From: Floridanema aerugineum
GTDB taxonomy: Bacteria > Cyanobacteriota > Cyanobacteriia > Cyanobacteriales > Aerosakkonemataceae
Direction: 5' to 3'
DNA: 64,000 nucleotides
NCBI RefSeq assembly: GCF_041929345.1
Contig: NZ_JBHFNQ010000121.1
Coordinates: 9,322-73,321, forward strand
The notes beneath the pieces were generated by a model that saw only the letters and a list, made by a program, of their open reading frames with translations, searched no databases and was not told where the DNA came from. Position 1 is the stretch's first letter. The number at the start of each line of letters is the position of its first letter. The position numbers were made by a program, and so were the translations under genes. Shown in pieces: positions 34,171 through 42,985 of the stretch.

Positions 34171-35859
34171 ATGAGTCTAGGTTTTTCTCGTATGGATTCA
34201 ATTCCTGGCTTGCTAGCAGGAACAGCAACTGTTGCCGCACTGGTAATTTACCAATCCGCAGCCCTGGCTGCTAAAACTCCTCAAGATATTGCCCAGTTTG
34301 CGAAATTAGTTACAGTCCAGGTTAATCAGTCGAGTGACGGCAGAGGTAGTGGTTCTGGCGTGATCATTAGCAAACAGGGTAACACTTACACGGTGCTGAC
34401 CTGCAATCATGTCAAGAATCAAGTAGGTTCTTCGCCCACCGTTCGCACCTACGATGGTCAAAGCTATTCAGCGGCAAATTTTCAAGCTCTGGGAAACTTA
34501 AACAACCAGAATGAACCTGACTTAGCTGTATTTACTTTTACTAGCACAGCAGATTATTCCGTAGCCACTTTGGGAAATTCTGACCAAACAACCGAAGGAG
34601 CCGACGTTTTTGTATTTGGCTATCCAGTGCAAGGCATCTACGAAAATCAGAGATTGGGTGCCGAGCGAGATTTTGAGTTCACCAGAGGTGCTGTATCGAG
34701 TGTTCGCAGAAATGCTCAATGGGGCTATGCCCTGCGCTATAGTGCTGTGACGCTGGGTGGGATGAGTGGTGGGCCCGTATTTGATGTGGATGGTCGAGTG
34801 GTTGGCATTCACGGATTGGGCGATCTGTCCAGGGTGCAAGAGATGGTACCAACAGAGAGTGGCGGACGCAGCCCCAGGGCGACAGATAATGTGGTGAAAA
34901 CTGGCTTTAATTCGGCAATTCCGATCAATACCTTTCGCCAGTGGCTAGAGCACAATGGCGGGAGTAGCGATGGTGTGGTAGTTGACAATGCCCCCAGTAC
35001 TGATAATCCACAACAACGGTTAAGTAATCCCCAAACTGCTAACGATTACACTGCTAGGGGTGTTACGCGCTCTGAGCAAGGAAATAGGCAGGGTGCGATT
35101 GAGGACTTTAATAGAGCGGTGAGTTTGGGTTCCAATGATGCCTTGACCTACTTCAATCGCGGTGTTGCTCGTTATAATCAAGGGGATTATCAGGGAGCGA
35201 ATGAAGATTTTAGTCAAGCGATCGCTCTGGCTCCTAACTATGCTTCGGCTTATTTTAACCGAGGTCTGGCTCGGCAAATTTTGAAAGATAGTCAGGGAAT
35301 GCTTCAAGATTACGAGCAATATATACGTCTCGATCCTAAAGATCCGGCTGCCTATAATAACCGAGCTTCGGCTAAGGCGGCTTTGGGCGATCGAGAAGGA
35401 GCGATCGCAGATTTAACGGAAGCTCTACGTTTGGCTCCTAATTTAATCACAGCTTACAATAACCGCGCCATTATTCGTCGTCGTCTGGGCGATCGTCCTG
35501 GTGCTATTCAAGATTTAAGCGAAATTATCCGCATCGATCCCCAAGAAGCTTCTGCTTACTATAACCGGGGTGTGGTCAGAAGTGAAGTGGACGATCGATC
35601 CGGTGCTCTCCAAGATTTACAAACAGCCGCTACCCTATTTCAACAACAAGGCGACAACAACAATTATCAAAGGGTACAGCAAAAAATCCAAACCATTCAA
35701 GCTATGCCCGATCCTGTACAAACTCAAGAAGCTGACCCTAGTGTTGATTCTGGTCAACCTCCCTTTGAGAGCGGTGGAACTGAACAACCTGAAACTTCGG
35801 ATGAGTCCCAACAAACTACCCCGGATGATTCTGAAACTCAAGAACCTCAGCCTTTGTAA
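34171..35859 (+). CDS. Exported trypsin-like protease with TPR repeats
   Basis: 562 residues. After a hydrophobic export segment (residues 14-34) comes a trypsin-like domain with His in TCNHVKN, Asp in EPDLAVFTF and Ser in TLGGMSGGPVFDVDGRVVGIHG. From about residue 290 to 490 there are five to six TPR units (ARGVTRSEQGNRQGAIEDFNRAV; YFNRGVARYNQGDYQGANEDF; YNNRASAKAALGDREGAIADL), which usually mediate protein contacts. The acidic, Gln-rich tail contains one FESGG motif near residue 532, the motif repeated in the COP23 protein upstream. Protease plus TPR is common in cyanobacteria, but the shared tail motif is unusual. Confidence 0.85.
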   Translation: MSLGFSRMDSIPGLLAGTATVAALVIYQSAALAAKTPQDIAQFAKLVTVQVNQSSDGRGSGSGVIISKQGNTYTVLTCNHVKNQVGSSPTVRTYDGQSYSAANFQALGNLNNQNEPDLAVFTFTSTADYSVATLGNSDQTTEGADVFVFGYPVQGIYENQRLGAERDFEFTRGAVSSVRRNAQWGYALRYSAVTLGGMSGGPVFDVDGRVVGIHGLGDLSRVQEMVPTESGGRSPRATDNVVKTGFNSAIPINTFRQWLEHNGGSSDGVVVDNAPSTDNPQQRLSNPQTANDYTARGVTRSEQGNRQGAIEDFNRAVSLGSNDALTYFNRGVARYNQGDYQGANEDFSQAIALAPNYASAYFNRGLARQILKDSQGMLQDYEQYIRLDPKDPAAYNNRASAKAALGDREGAIADLTEALRLAPNLITAYNNRAIIRRRLGDRPGAIQDLSEIIRIDPQEASAYYNRGVVRSEVDDRSGALQDLQTAATLFQQQGDNNNYQRVQQKIQTIQAMPDPVQTQEADPSVDSGQPPFESGGTEQPETSDESQQTTPDDSETQEPQPL

Positions 35860-35885
35860 CCATTGCTGTTGACACTCTCACCGTC

Positions 35886-35947
35886 GTAGGGGTAATTCAT
35901 TGGTAGGGGTAATTCATGAATTACCCCTACCAATGAATTACCCCTAC
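35886..35947. repeat. 62-bp perfect palindrome (nested GGGGTAATTCAT repeat)
   Basis: Both halves are exact complements around TTCATGAA, and each half holds GTAGGGGTAATTCAT twice. It belongs to the same dispersed family as 10432-10473 and 48173-48224. Confidence 0.9.
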
Positions 35948-35972
35948 TTGCAACATTAAGATAAAAACTTTA

Positions 35973-35994
35973 GACCACCCTAAAAAGGGTGGTC
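35973..35994. terminator. Hairpin between the protease gene and tmRNA
   Basis: The arms GACCACCCT and AGGGTGGTC enclose AAAA. It lies just past the tmRNA 3' end (minus strand), and T/A-rich DNA follows on both sides, so it may terminate either transcript. Confidence 0.6.
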
Positions 35995-36027
35995 ATATAG
36001 CTTCGGTATAGCGCTTTCGGTATAAAA

Positions 36028-36417
36028 TGGAGCTGAGCCGAATTGAACGGCTGTCCAAACCGGGTATTTGCCTCCCGCTCCTTCACAGGTTTAGCCTATC
36101 TGATCCTCAAGGCGGGAATCGTCCATTATCCCGGACGATAGGATTCTCTGGTGAGTTCTTTGCTAGCAAGCCTACCAGAGACAACTTACTAGCGCATCCG
36201 TTGGGGTTGTTTCTGTATTCCTTAACGGAGTCGGTTTACAGATGCTCGTAACCTGTTTTAGAGATTATTAAGCAACAGCAACTGTTGCGCGAGCAAAAGG
36301 AACGATGTTGTTTTTCGCCTTTACTTTTTTTTGAGCCCGGTATTAGCGAGAGAAGACTCACTCTCGACCTGTATCACGAGACAGCGTTCGCCGACCTGTC
36401 GAAACCATTACAGCCCC
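36028..36417 (-). ncRNA. ssrA: tmRNA (ssrA)
   Basis: A transfer-messenger RNA of about 390 nt, which rescues stalled ribosomes. The 5' end reads GGGGCTGTAATGGTTTCGAC. The 3' end reads GGACAGCCGTTCAATTCGGC followed by CAGCTCCA, giving a T-arm and a 7-bp acceptor stem (GGGGCTG/CAGCTCC). CCA is not encoded. The tag frame (36318 down to 36268) encodes AKNNIVPFARATVAVA and then TAA; NNIVPFAR is typical of cyanobacterial tags. The tag ends in AVA rather than the usual AA. It appears as a one-piece (non-permuted) tmRNA. Confidence 0.95.
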
Positions 36418-36592
36418 CTGTCTCACACTTCTTATTATAGTGCTTTCTTCAGTGCTGTGTGTAAAAAATATGTGAAGTTTTTCCCATGATCTAGTAAAGT
36501 TAGGTAGCTGGTTTTGTCATCTGGGTATTAACCGAATCTGATTTTTGGGCGATCGCACCTTGTCCGTATTACTACCTACAAACAGATATCTG

Positions 36593-36805
36593 TCAGCGCA
36601 TTTGCCGGGAAATCATTTTTTCCAACTCAGCTTGAGTTTGATGCAAAAGTTGTTCTCGGCTGTCGGCGGCTTCAGTTAAAGTTGGCACTAAGTTACGCGC
36701 TTGTAAAGCCATGTGAAGTTGGAGATGAGCTACGTACTCGCTAAAGTCTTCACGAACTGTATTGTGGCGGGCTGGAAGTGATTGCAAGTTCAAAGTGTTC
36801 TCCAT
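36593..36805 (-). CDS. Small helical protein, cyanobacterial hypothetical
   Basis: A 70-residue, mainly helical protein (REDFSEYVAHLQLHMALQARNLVPTL; SREQLLHQTQAELEKMIS). A purine-rich stretch (AAGAGAG) about 12 bases upstream could be its ribosome binding site. No named family is recognised. It lies between the tmRNA gene and the divergent acetyltransferase. Function unknown. Confidence 0.6.
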   Translation of the reverse strand: MENTLNLQSLPARHNTVREDFSEYVAHLQLHMALQARNLVPTLTEAADSREQLLHQTQAELEKMISRQMR

Positions 36806-36980
36806 GCTTTAATCTCAACTCTCTTGGTTCGGAAAGTCAACATGAACGAAGGTATCACGACAGTTTTACCTTCTGTAACTTCTGTAATGAACTTTAACGT
36901 TTTTATTGTTCAATTGTTGAGAAGCATAAAATTTGCCTATTGATTGTTTCAATTTCTTTGCATTTTACTGGACGAAATTT

Positions 36981-38177
36981 ATGAAACCTCACTTAGAATT
37001 TGGTTTGCTCTCCCATGAAGAAGAGGCGAAGCAACTAGCAGCTATTCTTAATCAATGCTTTGCTTTTACCAACACGGAAAGATACTTCCATCGCTTGGGT
37101 TTAGAGAACTTCCGGGTAGTTCGGGAAGGGAGTCGAATAGTTGGTGGTTTGGGTATATACCAGATGGGACAATGGTTTGGGGGTAAAAGTGTAGCGATGG
37201 CGGGACTAGCAGGGGTGGGAGTACCACCAGAACAGCGGGGAACGGGGGTTGCTTTTGAGTTGCTATCCCAGACGCTTCAGGAACTCCACAAAAGGGAAGT
37301 ACCTATTTCAGCACTTTATCCGGCAACTCAAAGATTGTATCGAAAAGTCGGTTATGAACAGGGGGGAAATGCTTGTATTTATGAAATACAGACTAATAGT
37401 ATAGGGTTAAGCGATCGCACTCTTCCTATTCAACCAGCAACTCCAATTAATCCTGAAATTTTTTCTGACATTTATTGTCAATCAGCCATTAAAATAAATG
37501 GCTATCTGGATCGCCACCAATCAATTTGGTCAGGAATTATCCAGCCGAGAGAATTTTGGGAAGGAATTATCCCGCTGCGAGAACAGGAAGTAATTTATGC
37601 TTACTTGGTGGGTGCCCAAAGCCAACCAGAAGGCTATATTATTTTCTATCAAAATAGTCAAGAATCCAAATTCGGAATTCTAGATTGGGTAGCTTTGACA
37701 ACAGCGGCAGCAAAACGTTTGTGGACATTTGTCGCAGATCATCGTTCTCAAATTCAAACAGCCACCTGGCGCGGTTCAGTTGTTCACCCACTACTATTAT
37801 TTTTACCAGAACAAACAGCCAAGGTAAAAAATTCAAGTATCTGGATGCTGCGGATAATTGATGTAGTGAAAGCACTTTCGGTACGTGGTTATGCAGCCGG
37901 GGTGGAAGCTGAGTTACACTTAGCAGTTCAAGATGATTTATTGACTGGTAATAATGGCAACTTTATTCTCAGGGTGTCTGGTGGAAGTGGCGAAGTAACG
38001 AGAGGAGGTAGAGGTGACTTACGGTTAAATATCCGTGGACTCTCACCGCTTTACACGGGACTTTATACAGCCCACCAATTACAATTTAGTGGTTTTTTAG
38101 AAGCTACTGAAAAAGCTCTTGCTAGTGCCACACAAATTTTTGCTAGTTCTGTACCTTGGATGGCAGATTTATTTTAA
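36981..38177 (+). CDS. Eis-type GNAT N-acetyltransferase
   Basis: A protein of about 398 residues with the three-part architecture of Eis-like acetyltransferases: an N-terminal GNAT domain with the acetyl-CoA loop (VGVPPEQRGTGVAFELLSQ), a second degenerate GNAT domain and a C-terminal SCP2-like domain (NFILRVSGGSGEV, ending SSVPWMADLF). Mycobacterial Eis acetylates aminoglycosides and other amines, and the substrate here is unknown. The ATG at 36981 is chosen over the TTG at 36933 because family similarity begins at MKPHLEFGLLSHEEEA. Confidence 0.85.
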   Translation: MKPHLEFGLLSHEEEAKQLAAILNQCFAFTNTERYFHRLGLENFRVVREGSRIVGGLGIYQMGQWFGGKSVAMAGLAGVGVPPEQRGTGVAFELLSQTLQELHKREVPISALYPATQRLYRKVGYEQGGNACIYEIQTNSIGLSDRTLPIQPATPINPEIFSDIYCQSAIKINGYLDRHQSIWSGIIQPREFWEGIIPLREQEVIYAYLVGAQSQPEGYIIFYQNSQESKFGILDWVALTTAAAKRLWTFVADHRSQIQTATWRGSVVHPLLLFLPEQTAKVKNSSIWMLRIIDVVKALSVRGYAAGVEAELHLAVQDDLLTGNNGNFILRVSGGSGEVTRGGRGDLRLNIRGLSPLYTGLYTAHQLQFSGFLEATEKALASATQIFASSVPWMADLF

Positions 38178-38198
38178 TTATTTGGTTTTTTGTATTTA

Positions 38199-38301
38199 TA
38201 TAGGAATCCGGTTTTATTTCTGAAGGCTTTTATTTTAAAACCCTTGTTGGATACGAGTTAAAATCTCAGTATGTTGGGAAATTTCAAACAGGATTCCTAT
38301 A
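38199..38301. mobile_element. Small MITE-like inverted repeat element (103 bp)
   Basis: The ends TATAGGAATCC and GGATTCCTATA, with further similarity inward (GGTTTT/AAACA), enclose about 80 bases without coding capacity. TATA at both edges may be part of the target duplication. Confidence 0.6.
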
Positions 38302-38395
38302 GTAACCACCAAAATAATTATTGCTGTTCTTACCTTATAGCTTTTACCTTCTGCCTTCTGCCTTATGTAGTTCGCTGTCGCCTGTTTCTTGGGAA

Positions 38396-39106
38396 ATGAT
38401 TTTATTTGCTGGAGATCCTCACGGTGATTTTAAACCAATTATTCGGGGTGTAAAAGCTTACTCTCCACAAGCTGTGGTGTTGTTAGGTGATTGTGATTTA
38501 GAACGATCGCTTGATGAAGAACTTGCCGAAATCATAGATAAAACAGAAGTTTGGTTTATTCCCGGTAATCACGATGGCGATCAAGATAGTTGGTATGATA
38601 ACTTGTTTGGGTCTAAGTTGGGCGATCGTAATTTGCATGGCAGAGTAGTAGAAATAGATGGCAAAAGAATAGCTGGTTTAGGCGGCGTTTTTCGCGAAAA
38701 AATTTGGCGACCTCCAGCAAAACCCAGATTTCCCACTCGCCAAGATTTACTTCATACTTGCGGTAGAGGACAACGCTGGCGTGATAGTATACCCCGCAAA
38801 CATCATGTAACTATTTTTTGGCAAGAATATGTCGCACTTTGGAAACAAAAAGCAGATATTTTAGTTACCCACGAAGCGCCATCTTCCCATCGTTTCGGAT
38901 TTAAAGAATTGGATGATTTAGCTTTAGCACTTGGCGCAAATAAAATGTTTCATGGTCATCATCATGAACATTATAGTAGAACAATTTGTCGGGGTAGAAT
39001 TGCAGTGCATGGAGTAGGTAAAGCTGGCATTTGTGATGAAAATGGCAATGTTTTAATTGTTGGAAAAGAAGATTACCAACCCCGTCTAAAATGGTCAGCA
39101 ACGTGA
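38396..39106 (+). CDS. Metallophosphoesterase (TIGR04168-like)
   Basis: A protein of about 236 residues. Motifs of the calcineurin-like family are seen in order: GDPHGDF, LLGDCDLE, IPGNHDGDQDSW, and later VTHEAPSSHRFGFKE and MFHGHHHEHY. It probably hydrolyses a phosphomono- or phosphodiester with two metal ions; the substrate is unknown. The frame continues upstream to 38321, but the first 25 residues are hydrophobic leader-like and not part of the fold, so MILFAGDPHGD at 38396 is chosen. Confidence 0.85.
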   Translation: MILFAGDPHGDFKPIIRGVKAYSPQAVVLLGDCDLERSLDEELAEIIDKTEVWFIPGNHDGDQDSWYDNLFGSKLGDRNLHGRVVEIDGKRIAGLGGVFREKIWRPPAKPRFPTRQDLLHTCGRGQRWRDSIPRKHHVTIFWQEYVALWKQKADILVTHEAPSSHRFGFKELDDLALALGANKMFHGHHHEHYSRTICRGRIAVHGVGKAGICDENGNVLIVGKEDYQPRLKWSAT

Positions 39107-39133
39107 GAAGTAAGTATAGGTAAATAAAGTGAA

Positions 39134-39769
39134 ATGGTGCAAACAATTCCGGCTAATGAAGTGACGCTTCGCGAACTCAAACAGGCATTTGGGTTACATC
39201 TGGCTCAAAATCAAAGCTTTTTCTGGGAGTGGTCTACTGATAATCCACCTTTGAGTGAGGTAGAACAGCATTTGTTAGATCGGGTGAAAGCCAATTTTGT
39301 GGAATTGATGGAAGATCCACCAATGCTAGAAAACAGTGTCAAGATGGTAGTGCTGGCTCCGTTATTAGATTTAGCGGGTTTTTATCACAAACCGTTTCGG
39401 ATTGAGACAGAAACTAGTGTCGATGTGGAGTTGGAGGATGAAGGCAAAGTGATTCGGGGGCGGATTGATGTGCTAGTGTTGAAAAATCGCTTGTGGCTGT
39501 TGGTGATTGAGTCGAAGCGAAGTGATTTTGCAGTGACAAGGGCAATTCCTCAAGCACTGGCTTATATGTTGAGCAACCCACAGATGGCTCAACCCACGTT
39601 TGGCATGATTACGAATGGGAATGAGTTTTTGTTTTTGAAAGCGACTCGCCAACCCACTGCGGAATATGCAAATTCTAGGCTTTTTTCGTTGCTCAATCCA
39701 AGTAATGAACTTTATCTTGTGTTGCAAATTTTGAGGCGATTGGGAGAGGAGACGATCAAAAGTTCGTAG
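39134..39769 (+). CDS. Orphan HSDR_N-like PD-(D/E)XK protein
   Basis: 211 residues. The core GRIDVLVLKNRLWLLVIESKRSDF has the D...E-x-K pattern of PD-(D/E)XK nucleases, and the surrounding ALAYMLSNPQMAQPTFGMITNGNEFLFLKA matches the N-terminal nuclease domain of type I restriction HsdR subunits. No helicase, methylase or specificity gene is nearby, so it is not a complete restriction system. It could be a nuclease involved in repair or a decayed defence gene. It is convergent with mutS, 58 bases apart, and separated from it by a dispersed repeat. Confidence 0.75.
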   Translation: MVQTIPANEVTLRELKQAFGLHLAQNQSFFWEWSTDNPPLSEVEQHLLDRVKANFVELMEDPPMLENSVKMVVLAPLLDLAGFYHKPFRIETETSVDVELEDEGKVIRGRIDVLVLKNRLWLLVIESKRSDFAVTRAIPQALAYMLSNPQMAQPTFGMITNGNEFLFLKATRQPTAEYANSRLFSLLNPSNELYLVLQILRRLGEETIKSS

Positions 39770-39826
39770 TAGCGACTTGGGTCGTACATTCCGCAAGAAA
39801 ACGACTGAAGTCGTTACAACGAACCG
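39764..39826. repeat. Dispersed hairpin repeat (GACTGAAGTC type)
   Basis: GTTCGTAGTAGCGACTTGGG at one end and ACGACTGAAGTCGTTACAAC at the other form imperfect complementary arms. It is related to 18568-18627 and 21301-21362. Confidence 0.75.
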
Positions 39827-39827
39827 A

Positions 39828-42518
39828 TCAAAACGGAAAATTTTCTTCAAAAGTAACTGGTTCCTCATCTGCGAAAGGAATTTCTATAGCTTTTTTCTTA
39901 GATTTCTTCTTAGCAGAATTAGGTTCAGTCTGTACACCTTCCCTTAAACCCACAGCAATTTTACTATGCTTTTCAATTTGTCCCATCACCTGTTTTGCCC
40001 GTTGAATTACCACTGGAGGTAAACCCGCCAAACGTCCTGCTTCTATGCCATAAGATTTATCTGCGCCGCCCGGTTGCACTTGATGTAAAAAGACTATTTT
40101 ATCAGGTAATTCTTTCACCGTTACTTGATAATTTGCAACATTTGGTAACAGCGAAGCTAACTCGTTTAATTCATGATAATGAGTGGCAAAAATTGTTCTT
40201 GCCTTAATCTCTGTTGCTAAATATTCTGCTACCGCCCAAGCAATAGAAAGTCCATCAAAAGTTGCTGTACCTCGCCCAATTTCATCTAACAAAACCAAAG
40301 ATTTCGCCGTAGCATGATTTAAAATATTTGCCGTTTCATTCATTTCTACCATAAAAGTAGATTGACCTGTCGCTAAATCATCAACTGCGCCGACACGGGT
40401 GAAAATGCGATCGCAAATTCCCAAAGTCGCCGCCTTAGCTGGCACAAAACTCCCAACTTGCGCCATTAATTGAATTAAACCCACCTGCCTTAAATAACAA
40501 CTCTTCCCACTCGCATTTGGCCCTGTTAAAATTACTAAATCTGGGCTGTTATTAGTCATTTGTCCTTCGTCATTTGTGAATCCTAACTTAGTAGAATTAG
40601 GGACAAAAAACCCCGAAGGTAAAGACTGTTCAACTACTGGATGTCGCCCATCAATAATATTAACTTCTCTTCCTTCAATCATATTAGGACGACAATAATC
40701 TTTAGCTACTGCTATCTCTGATAAACCCCCCAAAACATCAGCAGCAGCAACAGCACGAGAAATATTGCGAATTAACTCAGCTTCTTGGGCAACTTCCGCC
40801 CTCAAACTAACAAAAATATCATATTCCAAACGATTTAAATCTTCTCGCGCCGTGAGAATTCGATTCTCTCTTTCCTTCAATTCCGGTGTAATATATCTCT
40901 CTTCATTAGTAAGAGTTTGTTTCCGAATATAATTATCAGGAACTTGGTCAGCTTTAGCACGAGAAATGCTAATATAATAACCAAAAGATTTGGTATAACC
41001 TACTTTTAAATTAGAAATCCCAGTTCTCGTTCTTTCCGTTGCTTCTAAATTCGCTAACCACTTTTGATCGTCTTCCGCCTCTTGGCGCATGGCATCTAAT
41101 TGAGCATTTATTCCTGGGCGAATTAACCCACCTTCGGTAATATGAATTGGCGGAGATTCAACTAAATGATTATGCAATCTTTGGGCTAATTGTTCTAAAA
41201 CTGGTGGTACTTTTTGTAAAGCTCTTAAATAGGGAGAACGGGCATTTTCTACTAATTTAGCTAACTCTGGTAAGCGCTTTAAAGAATCAGCTAAAGCAAC
41301 TAAATCTCTGGCGCTAGCTGTTCCCGAACCTGCGCGTCCTGTTAATCTCTCTAAATCATAGATTTGCCGTAATAATTGGCGTAATTCATGGCGTAAAGAA
41401 ACATTTTCATATAATTCTTGAATTGTATCTTGTCTGGCTCTAATTCCTTTAATCTCTAGTAATGGTTGCAATAACCAACGACGCAAAGAACGCCCACCCA
41501 TTGTAGTGCAAGTTTTGTCGATCGCCCACAATAAAGAACCATGAAAACTCCCATCTCTCACAGTTTGCGTAATTTCTAAATTGCGGCGACTTTGATGATC
41601 GAGAATTAAAAAATCTGTTAAAGTATAAGTACGTAAAGGTTGTAGCGGAACTTGATTATTTTTTTGGGTATCTTCTAAATATTGCAATAAACCACCAGCA
41701 GCACGCACCGCTAAAGGGAGATGTTCGCAACCTAAACCTTCTAGCGATCGCAATTTAAATTTCTGCAAAAGTCGCTGTTTCGCCTCACCCAAAGTAAAGG
41801 GAATTTGCGGACGTAAAGCATAACAAAAATTTGGCGGTAATACATCGGGTAAATGTTCAGATTTCTCTCCCGGACGTAGTAAACTACCTAAATCAGGCGC
41901 ATTAGTTGGAATCAGCACTTCCGCAGGTTGTAAACGCATTAATTCCTGAGATAAATGCTCTAAATTACTCGATTGAATAGTTAAAAATTCACCTGTTGAA
42001 ATATCTGCATAAGCTAAACCCCAATGCGTATTAGCAATTACAACCGCTGCTAAATAATTATTTCGCCGCCCTTTTAACATTCCCTCTTCTAACAAAGTTC
42101 CCGGCGTAAGAACTCGCGTCACTTCTCGCTTAACTAAACCTACAGCATCAGCAGCATCTTCGACTTGATCGCAAATTACAACCGCATAACCTTTTTCTAC
42201 TAATTGAGTTGTGTAGCGTTCCCAAGCATGGTGCGGTACCCCTGTCATTGGTACTCTACCAACTTCACCCCCATGTTTACTCGTTAAAACTAATTCTAAT
42301 TCCCTAGCGATGACGATCGCATCTTGGAAAAAAGTTTCAAAGAAATCTCCGACACGATACAATAATAATGAGTGAGGATATTTATCTTTTACTTCTACAT
42401 AATGCTGATACATTTTGCTGAGTTTTTCGCGATCGATTACTCGGTAATCAGCATTAGCAATTTCATCTTCTTGAACTTTATTCTTTTTGGGATTTGGGGT
42501 AGATGCGGAGTAAGTCAT
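39828..42518 (-). CDS. mutS: DNA mismatch repair protein MutS
   Basis: An 896-residue mismatch-recognition ATPase. The N-terminus has the mismatch-binding Phe-x-Glu motif in RVGDFFETFFQDA. Walker A is GPNASGKSCYLRQVG, Walker B is SLVLLDEIGRGTATFDG, and the dimer-helix region FATHYHELNELASLLPNV follows. The C-terminus is basic and then acidic (KKKSKKKAIEIPFADEEP). Full length with all domains I-V, so it is likely functional. No mutL is in the window. Confidence 0.96.
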   Translation of the reverse strand: MTYSASTPNPKKNKVQEDEIANADYRVIDREKLSKMYQHYVEVKDKYPHSLLLYRVGDFFETFFQDAIVIARELELVLTSKHGGEVGRVPMTGVPHHAWERYTTQLVEKGYAVVICDQVEDAADAVGLVKREVTRVLTPGTLLEEGMLKGRRNNYLAAVVIANTHWGLAYADISTGEFLTIQSSNLEHLSQELMRLQPAEVLIPTNAPDLGSLLRPGEKSEHLPDVLPPNFCYALRPQIPFTLGEAKQRLLQKFKLRSLEGLGCEHLPLAVRAAGGLLQYLEDTQKNNQVPLQPLRTYTLTDFLILDHQSRRNLEITQTVRDGSFHGSLLWAIDKTCTTMGGRSLRRWLLQPLLEIKGIRARQDTIQELYENVSLRHELRQLLRQIYDLERLTGRAGSGTASARDLVALADSLKRLPELAKLVENARSPYLRALQKVPPVLEQLAQRLHNHLVESPPIHITEGGLIRPGINAQLDAMRQEAEDDQKWLANLEATERTRTGISNLKVGYTKSFGYYISISRAKADQVPDNYIRKQTLTNEERYITPELKERENRILTAREDLNRLEYDIFVSLRAEVAQEAELIRNISRAVAAADVLGGLSEIAVAKDYCRPNMIEGREVNIIDGRHPVVEQSLPSGFFVPNSTKLGFTNDEGQMTNNSPDLVILTGPNASGKSCYLRQVGLIQLMAQVGSFVPAKAATLGICDRIFTRVGAVDDLATGQSTFMVEMNETANILNHATAKSLVLLDEIGRGTATFDGLSIAWAVAEYLATEIKARTIFATHYHELNELASLLPNVANYQVTVKELPDKIVFLHQVQPGGADKSYGIEAGRLAGLPPVVIQRAKQVMGQIEKHSKIAVGLREGVQTEPNSAKKKSKKKAIEIPFADEEPVTFEENFPF

Positions 42519-42985
42519 ATAGAATAAATCAACCTTTTGATGAGTTCAATGTTTAAATTTATAAGTTTTAGAGTTTTTTGAACCGCTCCAGGCGCAGAGG
42601 GCGCAGAGGTAAGAGAAGGAGGAGTTTATCAGTTAAATAGGTTGGCTATAAAGTAGTTATTTTCCCATTGTGTTTTGCTCAAATTCGACTTCTCCTTTTA
42701 TTTTGGGGTTTAGTTGGCGGTGAGGATTCCTGGGTTTTCATATACTAACTCAAGTTGCTAGTATATGTCGTAGGGTGCCTCATAATGTTAAAATTATTTA
42801 TGACTCACCTAAAATTGTACTCTCTAAAGAGCATCGCTGTTAATCTTCTCGATCTGAAAACCTTGTAGAGACGTTATATATAACGTCTCTACAAGGTTTT
42901 TTGGAGATGTCTATTTAAAGAATAGTATAATTTGCATAAAGCCGAATCAGTTGTTTAACTACATTAAAAAGAGCGCCTTTTCCTT
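42519..42985. other. Non-coding region with MITE end and palindrome
   Basis: No gene is seen. It holds a single MITE-like end, ACTCAAGTTGCTAGTATAT (about 42747), with no partner end, and a 44-bp perfect palindrome at 42857-42900. The region lies between the start of mutS and the broken DUF2887 gene. Confidence 0.7.
42857..42900. repeat. 44-bp perfect palindrome
   Basis: The arms AAAACCTTGTAGAGACGTTA and its exact complement face each other around TATA. A T-run continues on the right, so it could terminate rightward transcription, but no plus-strand gene precedes it. A common dispersed cyanobacterial type (GTAGAGACGTT). Confidence 0.85.

Noticed and set aside
36027..36251. A 74-residue open frame on the plus strand
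   Set aside because: It is the complement of tmRNA, which explains the sequence fully.
39134..39769. Part of a type I restriction-modification system
   Set aside because: No hsdM, hsdS or helicase is nearby; the protein is only the N-terminal nuclease-like domain.
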